Under the pieces are notes generated by a model. The model worked only from the letters and a program-made list of their open reading frames with translations, was not told the DNA's origin and ran no database searches. The position numbers were made by a program, and so were the translations under genes. DNA of 64,000 bases from Undaria pinnatifida (lineage: Eukaryota > Sar > Phaeophyceae > Laminariales > Alariaceae): assembly GCA_012845835.1 (NCBI GenBank), contig JABAKD010000021.1:15427757-15491756 (forward strand), in the 5' to 3' direction. Below are positions 11,060 through 21,327 of this stretch, in pieces (the first letter of the stretch is position 1; every line of letters begins with the position of its first letter).

Positions 11060-12400
11060 AACATCGTAGATGTTCGTTCGGGTTGGTTTGTTCAGTTCGC
11101 ATCTTGTACCACCTGTCTACGAAATGACCAGGTATGCCGCTTGTGTTGTTCCTTCGATTGCTGTTCTCCCCTGTGTTTTCCTTATGCACCCAGTATCGCA
11201 GATTCGTTCACTGCAGGTACAGAGGCCGCGCGGCATTGTTACCGATCACTAGTATTGTTAATATTAAACGGGCGTGTGTTCTTGACATTACACTGATAGT
11301 TTCACCCATCTACATCCAGCAAAAACAGTGTCGCGCCGATGCTTCCTGGAGCGACGAGCTTTGAAGCCACAAACTATGAGACAGAGATACATCGCAAATA
11401 CAGCGAGGTGATATAGTCATGCAATTCCGCGTGCAATGAACTCGAGGGGGAAATATGCAACCCGGCACACAGGCCTATCAGGCCCAATGCTTCAAGGAAT
11501 GCTTGTTCATCGCGTGCACGCTTAGCTACGTTACTTCGTTCCATGGTTCGGCGTACATCAGAAGGCAACTAAAATGACGGTACGTACGTACTGCAGTATC
11601 GTAAGCACTATTAATAGGTGGTGTGTGGTCTACACAACTATTAATTTATTGTTTCTGTGTGTAGTTCTTTTTCACGCAATTATACGCTTAAAGCACCGTT
11701 TCTTCTGAGTTTGCCGAGATACGCGCAAGATCAAGCTTTTGATGCCGTAATCCGACATCCTTGGCTAGCACCGTCTCTTCTTGAGGCTTGCCTTGCGAAA
11801 CATTTGCTTGTAGGGCTGATCTCTGTGTGAGGAGCAATCGCTGCCCACGTCACGGCACGGTCCCGTCGCAAAAGCCAGTTGAGCTACGTAACATATCGGC
11901 TGTTCGGGTCGGTTGCCCACAATTCACCAGTTCACATGGGACACAAACAGGTTGGAATGGAACGAACGAATGCGAACAGTCTCGTTCCATTCCAAACGTT
12001 CCAACAAGGTCGACATAACCTACTATTAGCTGTGCTGTAATACCTCCCCTCGGCTGCTCCCCGGCCGGGGTGGTGCTCGGGCTTGAGGCTTCCCCAAAAC
12101 GTGCCAGAGCCCTGAGGGGGTGTGTGGCGTCGACTATACTCGTGCGCTGAACTAGCGGTGGGTATGGCCTGACCGGCGGTGACAGCCAGCGACAAGGCAA
12201 AAAAATTCCTCGCTATTATTTTAACGCAGCAGCCTTGCCTGCGGACGCAGTGTCGCATCACTGCCGCGGAAGGCGTGGGGCGCGTATCGAACAGAGAAGA
12301 GAGGATCGAACCCACGTGGGTAAGCACCAAAGTCGGGAAGGAGATGGACGTGGCGCGTCGGGACTGCTGCCCCCTTCACGTTGGCACTTAGGCAAGAACC
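11060..12400. other. Non-coding; right end of the hAT element, then flank of the LINE
   Basis: No gene is supported. The hAT element ends at 11763. From about 12050 the sequence becomes GC-rich and may include the 5' leader of the LINE, whose start I could not define. Confidence 0.45.
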
Positions 12401-15400
12401 AGGCTGGGCGAAGGGAGACGGAGAGGGGAAAATACTCTGTCCGGGAAAACGGAGGGTGGAAGGGAGGAAATCGGATGCTCGGAAGAAGAGGGGGAGACGC
12501 AGGAGGTTTCGAACGGCTACTCAGAAAATACGCACAAGTGCGAGGGCTAGGTCGAGAGCAGGGGAACTCATCGTAGGTACCTACAACGTTTGCACACTTG
12601 CTTTCAAAGGCACGAACGGCATGGGCCATGCCGAGGTGACACTGAAAACTTGCGAGGACGCAGGTTGTGATATCATAGGATTGCAGGAGGTGAGGCGCGA
12701 TGGACAAATTGCTTTTACGGCGGCGGGTTATGTTGTGTTTTGCTCCGGAGCAGACGGAGGAAAGCACGAGAAGGAGGGGAACCACGGGGAAGGCTGTTAG
12801 AGAGTCTATCGTGACAGGGACGGATAAGGGCGACGTCGCGGTTGAGTGCATCAGTGCTAGATAGATGAAGGTTCGCATCCAACTCAAAAGGGAAATCTAA
12901 CGGTGTGTCTTTCATTGTAGGCTATGCTCCCACTCTCAACAAAAGCACCAGTGAAAAATGTTACTTTTGGAGTTCACTTGACGAGGTGGTCAAGGGGTTA
13001 CCCCGTAGGGTCCACCTCCTTGTCCTGATGGACGCCAATGCTGGTACAGGCATGAGAGGGACCGGGTGGACCGACAGCAAGGTATTGGGTGCATACGGAC
13101 GTGACGAAATGAACGACAACAGAGAGCGACTATTGATTCACGCAACCCATAACAAACTCCCCCTCCTCAACACGTACTATGCTACACCTGCTAGTGGTAT
13201 ATCGTACACGTTTCAGAGTCCTAACCGAGGAAAGGCCCAGTACAGGCTTGACTACATACTGACACGGCAAGTGGGTGGACGATTGGTACGTGATGTCACT
13301 GTGCGGACCTCACCCAGGGAGAACGCTGAGTCAGACCATAGACTAACCTCGAGTCCGGAAGTATTCATTTTTTGGGCCGCATCGCACCAAATCGTCCAAA
13401 AAGAGTCATCAAAAACAGGCGAGCTATTGATTTACCAAGATTAATGGCGGACCCGCAACTCCGGATGAATTTCCAAAAAGCGATAGCAGCCAAGCTTGCC
13501 TCCCCGATACCCGGTACTATATGCCGGAAGCGTTGATGACATGACCTCAGTACTAACCGAGGCGCTACTGTCGAATGCGGCCGACATAGCGCCCCCTATT
13601 CGGCGCAAACAAGTACCAAGGGGCTGCTGTGCGACCGAGGAGACGAAGGCGGAGTTGAATGCACGATGGCAGGATAGGGAAGACGCGAGGAAACGGGTCC
13701 GTTCTGCCCCAAACGATTGTGGTCTACGGCGAGCCTTGAAGGCGACCACCAAACAGCTGAAACGCACGCGGGCGGAAGCTGTACAAAGGTTCCTCGAAGA
13801 TTATGTTAGCCAACTCGAAGGGCGTATGCGAGAAGGTGATCAATTTGGCTTCTACAAACACCTCAAGGGGATGGATGTGGAAGGGAAGAGGACGTTCAAC
13901 TCGCAGTACATCAACGACGAGGAAGGTCGATTGCTGCGGGATAATGCCCTCGTCAGCGAGCGGTGGGTGAGGCGGTTTCACAAACTAAAAGTCGCCGACC
14001 CTTGACCCGAGCATTGTGGACGAGCTTAAGCAGTGGTCCCCGTGCAGACTACTGGACGATGTCCCGTCTAGGTACGAAGTAGAGGAGGCGATCCGTGCGT
14101 TGGCGAACCGAAAGGCGGTAGGGCCCGATGGTCTCCCGGCCGAGCTCTTGAAGGTTTTGGCCGACGAAGGAGAACTGAACACTCTCGGAAAGTTCCACGA
14201 TATCATCGTCGCTGTGTGGAGGGGAGGTGGCGTGCCGCAATAATGGAAAGATGCAACGATTAAGGTGTTTCACAATAAGAAAGATCGGACTGAGGGTGGC
14301 AATTATCGCGGCATCTCCCTCGTGGCTCGCGCCGGCAAAGTACTCCTCAAAGTCATCGCGGGTCGCCCGAGTGACTATTGCGAACGCGAGAACATTCTGC
14401 CGGAGGAACAGTGTGGGTTCAGACCCCAACGCTCGACGGTTGACATGATGTTCGTAGTACGACGGCTGCAGGAATTGGAGCGGAAGAAGGACAACCCCTC
14501 GTATTTGTGCTTCACCTACCTCACCAAAGCATATGACTCCATCGACCCAACCCTTCTGGGGATGTCCTTGCTCGTTTCGGCGTGCCACCGAGAATGCTCG
14601 CCGTCATCCGGCAATTCCACGACGGCATGCAAGCGTACGTGAGGTTGGATAATGGAGAGTGCTCGGGTAAGTTCGACGTGGGGCAAGGTCTCAGGCAAGG
14701 ACGCGTGCTCGCGCCACTGCTGTTCAACATGTTTTTCACGGCGGTACTGCGTGTGGCCGAGAAACGCTTCCTCGCTGATGCAGCCATCACGGACTACATG
14801 GTGCAGCTCCAACGAAAGAAGGAGAAAGGCGAGAAGAAGGGCAATTCACGCACAGGCAAAGTCGACGGGCGGAGGGGGGAGGAGGAGGAGGAAGCGCAGA
14901 GATTGTGGGGTATGCTGTACGTGGACGATGCGGGTATCGTATCGCGATCATCAGAAGGGCTGGAGGGGATGACGGCGGTGATCGTGACTGCGTGCTCGGC
15001 GTTCGGGCTTACGGTCTTCGAGGCGAAAACAGAGATCATGGGCCCGCAACCAAAGGCGAGGGGAAGGTATCGTTCACAATCAATGCAGCCGGCCAGGTAT
15101 ACAAACCATCGAGTTTGTGTACTTGGGGGGGGCTATCACCGCAGAAAGAGACCTTAGCATTGAAATCACGCGGCGTTTTCAGAGGGCCTGGGTGTGCTTC
15201 CAGCGATACAAGATGGAAATCTATGATCGCCCGGGTGTGCGCTTACGGTTGAAGGTGCGGTTGCTGAGAGTCGAGGTGGTCGAGACACTACTTTACGGTT
15301 GCATGACGTGGAGCCCGAACTAGCCTAACTATGACAGGCTACGACGGGTTCACCACTCCATCCTCCTCCGATGCCTCGGATGGCGGAAACGGAAGCGCGA

Positions 15401-15880
15401 CGACCACACCCTATCGTACGCCGACGCGCTTGCCAAGACAGCTTCCGAGAGCATAGAGGCGATAGTGCGCAAACGGAGGATATTGTTGGCGGGATTCGCA
15501 GCACGTATGGGGGAGGGGCGCCTGCCACAGAGGGTGATGTTTGGGGAGCTTGTTGGGGGTAAGGGCTACTCAGGGGGGCAAGAGAAGGACTGGCTGGCTC
15601 ATCTGAAGGAGGATATGTCGGTCTTTGGAATGAAATTCGAAGGGTGGCAGAAGGCTGCTCAGAAGGCCGACAGATGGTTTCGGCGAGTGGAGGAGGGAGC
15701 CGAGTTGTTCATGCGGCAATGGCATGAGACGGAGAGACGCAAAGCTGCAGAGCGACGCGCAAAGGCTGCGGCAGCGCCATCCACCGTCGGCATCTCTAAG
15801 CGGCCGGGGGGAGGAGGGGGGGGGGGGGGAGGGGGGAAGGGGGGAAGGGGGGGGGGGGGGGGGGGGGGGGGCACGCGTCC
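12400..15880 (+). pseudogene. Decayed non-LTR retrotransposon (APE-type endonuclease plus reverse transcriptase)
   Basis: Fragments in shifting frames give one LINE polyprotein. The endonuclease shows TYNVCTL, GLQEVR, a GYAPTL step, LMDANAGTG, LDYILT and the catalytic SDHRL (about 12570-13350). The reverse transcriptase shows [35 protein letters not shown], the first-Asp motif [23 protein letters not shown] and the catalytic YVDD (about 14065-15080). A C-terminal VYLGGAI region follows. The frame is broken by stops near 12862, 13444, 14243 and 15323 and by frameshifts near 13450-13496, 14000, 14570 and 15100, so the copy is dead. An unusual Lys/Glu-rich insertion of about 40 residues precedes YVDD. 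The clade is uncertain (RTE or Jockey/CR1-like). A long G tract sits after the last recognisable codons. Confidence 0.9.
15806..15871. repeat. Long G-rich tract at the 3' end of the LINE coding remnant
   Basis: Near-continuous G bases extend the C-terminal frame as poly-glycine. It could be a slippage-prone expansion or part of the element's tail. Confidence 0.9.
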
Positions 15881-16079
15881 TGCCCAAGAGACTGAAGTCT
15901 GGGTCTGGCCATCATCGTCTGGAAATTTGTGGGCCTTTCAATGGCCGTCACATGATAGCGTAAGATCGCCTTGGCTTCTTTGCCTTGATGCGTTCTCTCC
16001 CCAGTGCCATTGATGATGCACTTGATACCCTCTATGAGCCCAATTCCGTCCTTAGTCAGTTCCTAGGTTCTGCTGGTAT

Positions 16080-16215
16080 GACATTTTTTCTCTTTTCGTT
16101 CCCTTGCTTCCTCTTCTTGGCTTGTCCTTTCTTGCTTTTCTTGTCTTTTCTTTTCTTTTCTTTCCTTCTTCGTTCTTCGCTTTCTCGTATTTTCTTTCCT
16201 TGTTTCTTTTTTCCA
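16080..16215. repeat. Polypyrimidine tract
   Basis: About 135 bases of almost pure T and C follow the LINE remnant. No gene is seen. Confidence 0.85.
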
Positions 16216-16424
16216 ATTGACTTGCGTCTGTCATGCGTAGTGATATGTACTACGTGCAATATATACGTGGTAGTACTTCTTGAGTGGCAAGCGGTATAGC
16301 CGGTTTTTCCAGGCGCGAGTAGTGACGCGTATGCACCAGTATGGACCTGGCACATCGTAGGCTTGACTCCCGATTTCACTTTCGATTTCATTTTTTCAAT
16401 CTTTCTGGTGGAGGCATGAATTGC

Positions 16425-16565
16425 GTCAGCTGTGATATATGCGTGTACCACCTTTGGTTTGCTTGTGTTTCTTCCCTGGGGTATTCCTCAGCTCCAGAGT
16501 GACTGGAGCCTGTCCTGTGACCACGGACTTGATTATGCGAGTTCATGTGACAACAACAACCTGGT
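16425..16565 (+). repeat. Dispersed repeat, inverted partner at 31430-31560
   Basis: About 105 bp containing TTCCCTGGGGT, AGAGTGACTGGAGCCTGTCC and TGTGACCACGGACT is matched in reverse complement at 31430-31560, including the adjoining ACAACAACAA run. Confidence 0.75.
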
Positions 16566-17074
16566 ATGATACCTGTCTGTTGTACACGTCACCCATCACC
16601 CACAACAAAGAATCAAACACACATACGACAGCACACCGCGCTTGTCGTGTGCGAGACAGAGCTTCGTCCTCTCACAAACGCGACGGCAGCACCACCACCA
16701 CCATGAAAACCACCACAGCAGCACCACAGCAGCACCACAGCAGCAGAGACAGCAGCAGAGACAGCAGCAGAGGCGGTGGTGACCAAACGTCGCGGGCGAC
16801 ACTGTGCGACAGTGTACGTGCCAGATTCTAAAAAATAAAGGCAAACGGGAAAACAAGACGTACCCGTTCAACATAAAACCACTTCCAAATCAGAAGCCAT
16901 AATGGACGCCCCTTGTTTCTCATGCAGATATTTCCAGTACGAGCCTTTGCGATGTTCTCACCCCACAAATCATACCAGATGAAGTACTCACTGTATTTCG
17001 GTGTTTGAGGTGGTCCGGACATTTAGTATCAGTTTTTCCAAAACACGCGGCGAAGCCGCGCTCGGGTCCGAGCC

Positions 17075-17205
17075 CTAGCCAGGGTTAGGGTTGGGGTTAG
17101 GGTTAGGGTTGGGGTTAGGGATGGGGTTAGGGTTAGGGTTGGGGTTGGGGTTGGGGTTGGGGTTGGGGTTGGGGTTAGGGCTAGGGTTGGGGTTAGGGTA
17201 GGTCG
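17075..17205. repeat. Interstitial telomere-like array, GGGTTA/GGGTTG
   Basis: About twenty hexamer steps alternate GGGTTA and GGGTTG. Shorter related runs occur at 54655-54725 and 55895-55945 next to similar flanking bases (CAGACCCAA), suggesting that the motif travels with a dispersed unit. Confidence 0.85.
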
Positions 17206-17488
17206 ACGCCCTCGCGCGATTTGACGAAAAAAAAGCACGAGAACACAAAAAACAGGTTAAAAACCTCTAGACTGTAAAGTGAAATATGTTTGGTACGTCA
17301 TCTTGTACGATTTGTGGGACAAAGCCTGTAAAGGCGCCTCGTTATTTCTGGAGCCTCAAACCTACTAAAATAATCGCCAGAGATAATCGCTCAATTTTTT
17401 TCCAAAATAGTAGGTCTATTGTCCCACAGCAGTGGATGTTTTCTCTTTTTGGCCGGAGAGAAATAATCGCTGGAAATACAAGGGCTCC

Positions 17489-17520
17489 GCATGGGCGCCG
17501 GCATTCGCCGGCGCCCATGC
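17489..17520. repeat. Perfect GC-rich hairpin, 14-bp stem and 4-base loop
   Basis: The left arm GCATGGGCGCCGGC (17489-17502) and right arm GCCGGCGCCCATGC (17507-17520) are perfect complements around ATTC. The same flanking sequence occurs inverted near 47440-47480 without the hairpin. The palindrome therefore looks like an insertion, or else a deletion in the other copy. Confidence 0.9.
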
Positions 17521-17659
17521 TTCGGGTAGGGCAGGGCAGCACTTCGACAACTTAAGGTGTAGCTGTCCGACTTGGCATGCATTGAACTTTAAAGTAATGC
17601 CAAGAGTTTAATACGAACATGGGATTATGAAAGTCATGATTTGACAGAAAAAAAAACGT

Positions 17660-18815
17660 AATATTAAACAACAAAGAAGGCAAGGATAGGCGAAACACAC
17701 TATGTTAAATGCGCCGTCAAGTAAAAGTTGGCGTCTATCAAACAAAAATACCGAAAATAGTATTATTGAGAACCTGCGTCGCCTCTAGGCGAAACGAAAG
17801 AGGCCTTGGCATTAATGAAGAGACTGCACTACTGTCCCCGTGGCAATGGAGGCTCGAAGTCGACAGGATGCAAAGTCGGTTTGCATCAAACGTCGACATG
17901 GGGCCATGTCAGCCGGCGAGGTTTTGGAAGAAGATTGCTTTGTTTGTTACGTGAAGGCTGTCGCATTGATTGGTCTGCGCGGTTGCGGGCGAGGAGAAAA
18001 ACGAAGAAGAGGAGGGCGATCTCTCGTTGCGTCGGCGTTGTCTAAGATCGAGATTCTGTTATATATATTGGACAGAGTGATGCGTGTACGACTAAACTTG
18101 CCAACGGCACTCGCACTGCACTTTGAGCTATCAGCTGTAGTTCTGGTTGCTACTAGTTGCTGCATTATGTGCTAGACGTTTCGCCCTTCGGCTACTGCTG
18201 CTACACCTGCTGTTTTGTGCTTGCCAATGTCGTCAATTGGCGTTCATGCTCGTCGTACATACTGCTGTTCTCACCGAGTGCGTACGGGTTTCCTCGTACC
18301 TCAACCGTACGACGATGAGCTCAAAACAGAAGGGAGGTGACATGAAATGGCGTGGACAATGGCCACATAGAAGCGAGCACAGCGGGATAGTTCGCTGCGA
18401 ATCAACCGCATTCGTTCATGCCTACAGCAGAGGCTGCCTGGAGTGTCAGCGGCCGTGCTAAAGCCAGGGCCAAAGGCCGAAGAGACGGCTCTATCTGCTT
18501 GGTTTTGTCTCGAAATTCTGTTACGTGAAAGTATCATGATTTGGGAGTTATGTTGTCACGAAACGTCTTGCCGTCGGTAATTTGTGTCAACAAAGTTGTT
18601 GGATATCGTCGGTAAGTTGTGTCACGTTTTAGGTGAACCCACACTAAAAAATTGAATTTCCAGCTGGCAAACGAGCAGAAACAAAAGCAATAAAATGCCG
18701 AGCAAGAAACCAAACGAACTAGTAAAAAAGTACAGCAAAGAGTCTAACGCTCGAGAGTATGCCACCGCAAAATTCCAAACATTATCACGTACCGTTTGGA
18801 AATGATGCCAATTTT
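17660..18815. other. Non-coding, nothing supported
   Basis: Only short open frames without splice sites or recognisable residues are present. Confidence 0.4.
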
Positions 18816-19918
18816 GGGGGAGTGATAATCTCGCAGACATAGGCGGAATCTAAACCTCGCCCACGGGGACATATAAGAACCATCCCCGGATTTCCACCGT
18901 CATATTACGGCATCAACGAGGGTGCTGGCACCGCCCCTACAGCACCATGGCCACCGAGATAGGCAGCAATATGACAGCTGGACACCCCTGTACACTCAAG
19001 GCTCGACTTTCAGCCCCTGAAAGCTAGAAATTGGCGAAATCGATGACGATTTGCAGGTGCTGTTTAGGCCGCCACAGCAGCAGCAGTACGTAGTGCAGCC
19101 CCACACACGTAGGTGCTGGCGTTGCTCCTACAGCCCCACGACCACCACTACATGCAGCAATATCACACCTAGACTACATACCCCACACACTGAAGGCCGG
19201 ACTTCAGCCCCTACGAGTGAGAAATCGTCGAAATCGAGGACGATTTGCACGTGCTGTGGACACCGCGACCGCTGCATGCATGCAGCACGCAGTACATATG
19301 CATACATACATGTGTACATGTACAGTAAGTACACAGCAGTAGTGCAGCCTACGCACATCACACACCCGCAGAGGGAAGAATATCCCACGCTTGCTCTCCG
19401 TAGGTGTCCAAGAATAGTGTCAGTCTGACGTGCCTGTTGTATCCAGGAACTATAACAGGACAATGTGCAAGCGCACCCACAGCAGTGTAGTCTATAACTT
19501 TTAGAATATTACACAACCCACCCACAACAGCAGTAGACAACAGCAGTGCATAATGGACGTGTGGAGGAAAAGAGGAACACGTGCCAAATAGCTGCCTTAC
19601 AGCTAGCTTTCGGCACCCATTTACAGTACAACTTCAGCTCACAACTTCCGTCATTGAGGGAACCACGGCTCGCTGTCAATCAACCGTGAGATCTGGAAAC
19701 TTTAGATGAGCAAGCATATGATATAAACTAAACGGTAGTTTGGTGCTAGTTTTAAGCTACCGGCACAGCAGCAGCCAGCAGCAGCGGCCAGCAGCCAGCA
19801 CCAAGTTTTCAAACACAGCGAACCGTAATACGACGGTGGAAATCCGGGGATGGTTCTTATATGTCCCCGTGGGCGAGGTTTAGATTCCGCCTATGTCTGC
19901 GAGATTATCACTCCCCCC
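18816..19918. mobile_element. DNA element with TIRs of about 95 bp (1.1 kb, non-autonomous)
   Basis: The left end (18816-18914) and right end (19826-19918) are near-perfect inverted copies of about 95 bp. They begin GGGGGAGTGATAATC and run through GGACATATAAGAACCATCC. The flanks read CAATTTTG on the left and CATTTTTG on the right, an 8-bp duplication with one mismatch; ATTTT is a shorter alternative. The interior holds two tandem copies of a unit of about 190 bp (18925 and 19111) containing GGTGCTGGC, ACAGC(C/A)CCA and GACGATTTGCA. No transposase frame is present, so it would need a partner element to move. Confidence 0.8.
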
Positions 19919-20514
19919 ATTTTTGTAAATCATTCAGGCGTTGCAGCCATTAAGATTCAACAATTTTTCCAAAATTCCTCCTCGACACTCGCTCGTCTCG
20001 CTCGGCGCCCGTCCGCGTTCACGTCGATGTGCGGAACGGACACGGCAGGGCGAGGGGCGTTGGAGCCGCCCCCCGAAGGCGGCGCTCGAACCAAGCCATA
20101 TTCGACCGAGAATTCCAGTTCCGCGAATCGCATACTTAGGCCGAGACAAAAAACTCCTGACCAAAGTCCATGACACCAAGGGATGGCTCTATATTCAAGG
20201 AATGATTTTATATATGTTTATAGTTTTATTTCCCACAACAGTTGAAGACACGCCCACCCTGAGTATCAGTTTGCTCCTTGTACCACCAGAGCGCGTAAAA
20301 GGGTACCTTCCGAAGATTTTTGGTACTGCTGTAGTATCTGTATCTTCTTTTTTTTTTCTTTTTTTTTATCCTCCTGCGGATGGGGAAAAATAGAGCTTTA
20401 GCTCACCACGCTTCCACGTTTTTTCATACGCGTCGTGTGTCAATTTAACTCAGTTACTTTCGCAGGCCAACGCATCTGTATCATCCGTATGCATCAACTT
20501 CATCAGCTACGACT

Positions 20515-20790
20515 GGATCACCAGCCAGCAGCCAGCAGCAGCAGCAGCGACAACAAACGGTTCCATATTATACGCACCTGCTTTGCCCCGTTGACGAAGA
20601 AAATCAGGTGGTCCCTTGCCTCGCCCATAGCTTCCGTCTGATGTATATGCGTATCGGCGATTTGAGTATTTTTTTTGCTGTGAGAGCTGTCAGGTAGCTC
20701 GGTCTGCACTTAGGTGGCGCTGCTGGTGCTTCTTCTGATGCTGCTCGTGTTGTTGTTGATGCTGCTGTTGATGCTGCTTCTGCTTGCTGT
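20515..20790. repeat. CAG/CTG-type trinucleotide-rich region
   Basis: Clusters of AGCAGC and of GCTGCT/GTTGTT steps are scattered here. Low-complexity open frames across it are not taken as genes. Confidence 0.6.
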
Positions 20791-21134
20791 GCTGATGCGA
20801 TGTTCAATTACTCAGTGCAGTGAGTGCCGAGATCTTTCTCCACCCCTTTTCTGCTGTTGACGAAATGGCCACTGTCAATGTCGCGTAGGCCCTTCAGTTC
20901 TGGTCACTACCGCAGGCTGTGCTGTGGGGAAGGCTCTCACATATCACAAGATAAAGGCAACATATTCCCGGATCCCAGCTGCCTGCTGCCTTCATATCTC
21001 ATTAAAAACAAAAATGCGGCGCAACCTCTCCCAGGGTGGACTATCCAAGAGACGGGGGACGAGACGAAGAGACGAGGCAGTCATACACCTACTCGGGAGC
21101 CTCGAAACGGGGTGCTAGTTGAGGCGTTGGGGCC

Positions 21135-21327
21135 ATGGTAAACACGAGCGGTATGTGCATGTATGCGGCGGTGTTGTTGCACACGCAGCATGTTCTTGTC
21201 TTGTCTTCGGCCGACGCCTTTGTGACCTCGCCCCCAGCAGGGCGATCGGTGTCCTTCGCGATGACGCACAGCAGCAGCAAGGTCGCCACCACCATCACAG
21301 CCATGTCTCGAGATATGCAAGGATGCG
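21135..21327 (+). CDS. FKBP exon 1: bipartite plastid-targeting leader
   Basis: The chosen ATG sits in GGCCATGG. The peptide has a moderately hydrophobic core (MYAAVLLHTQHVLVL), then SSADAFVTSP, where Phe would be the first residue after signal-peptidase cleavage. A Ser/Thr-rich, basic transit-like tail follows (AMTHSSSKVATTITAMSRD). The donor is G|GTGAGA, phase 1, which joins to exon 2 with the right phase and makes Glu65. On the other strand an open frame also looks like a signal peptide (MAVMVVATLLLLCVIAK), but nothing connects it to other exons. The exact first exon needs transcript evidence. Confidence 0.65.

Larger units (their letters stand above)
6180..11763. mobile_element. hAT-like DNA element, 5.6 kb, perfect 8-bp target-site duplication
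   Basis: Both ends carry the same 17-bp inverted repeat, CAAGGATGTCGGATTAC (6180-6196 and the complement at 11747-11763). The element is flanked on both sides by the direct 8-bp repeat GCTAGCAC (6172-6179 and 11764-11771), which matches the 8-bp duplication of hAT transposons. I recognise no hAT transposase inside. The interior instead holds nested repeats: mini-ORF copies in opposite orientations, a poly-G/C repeat, a telomere-motif repeat and a repeat with a conserved ORF. It is therefore either a decayed autonomous copy filled with later insertions or a large non-autonomous element. The TIR core GATGTCGGATTA recurs in the 267-bp element at 49411. Confidence 0.75.

Noticed and set aside
21089-21304. 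Minus-strand frame beginning like a signal peptide (MAVMVVATLLLLCVIAK)
   Set aside because: It is antisense to FKBP exon 1, which fits the downstream exons in phase; no partner exon for the antisense frame is seen.
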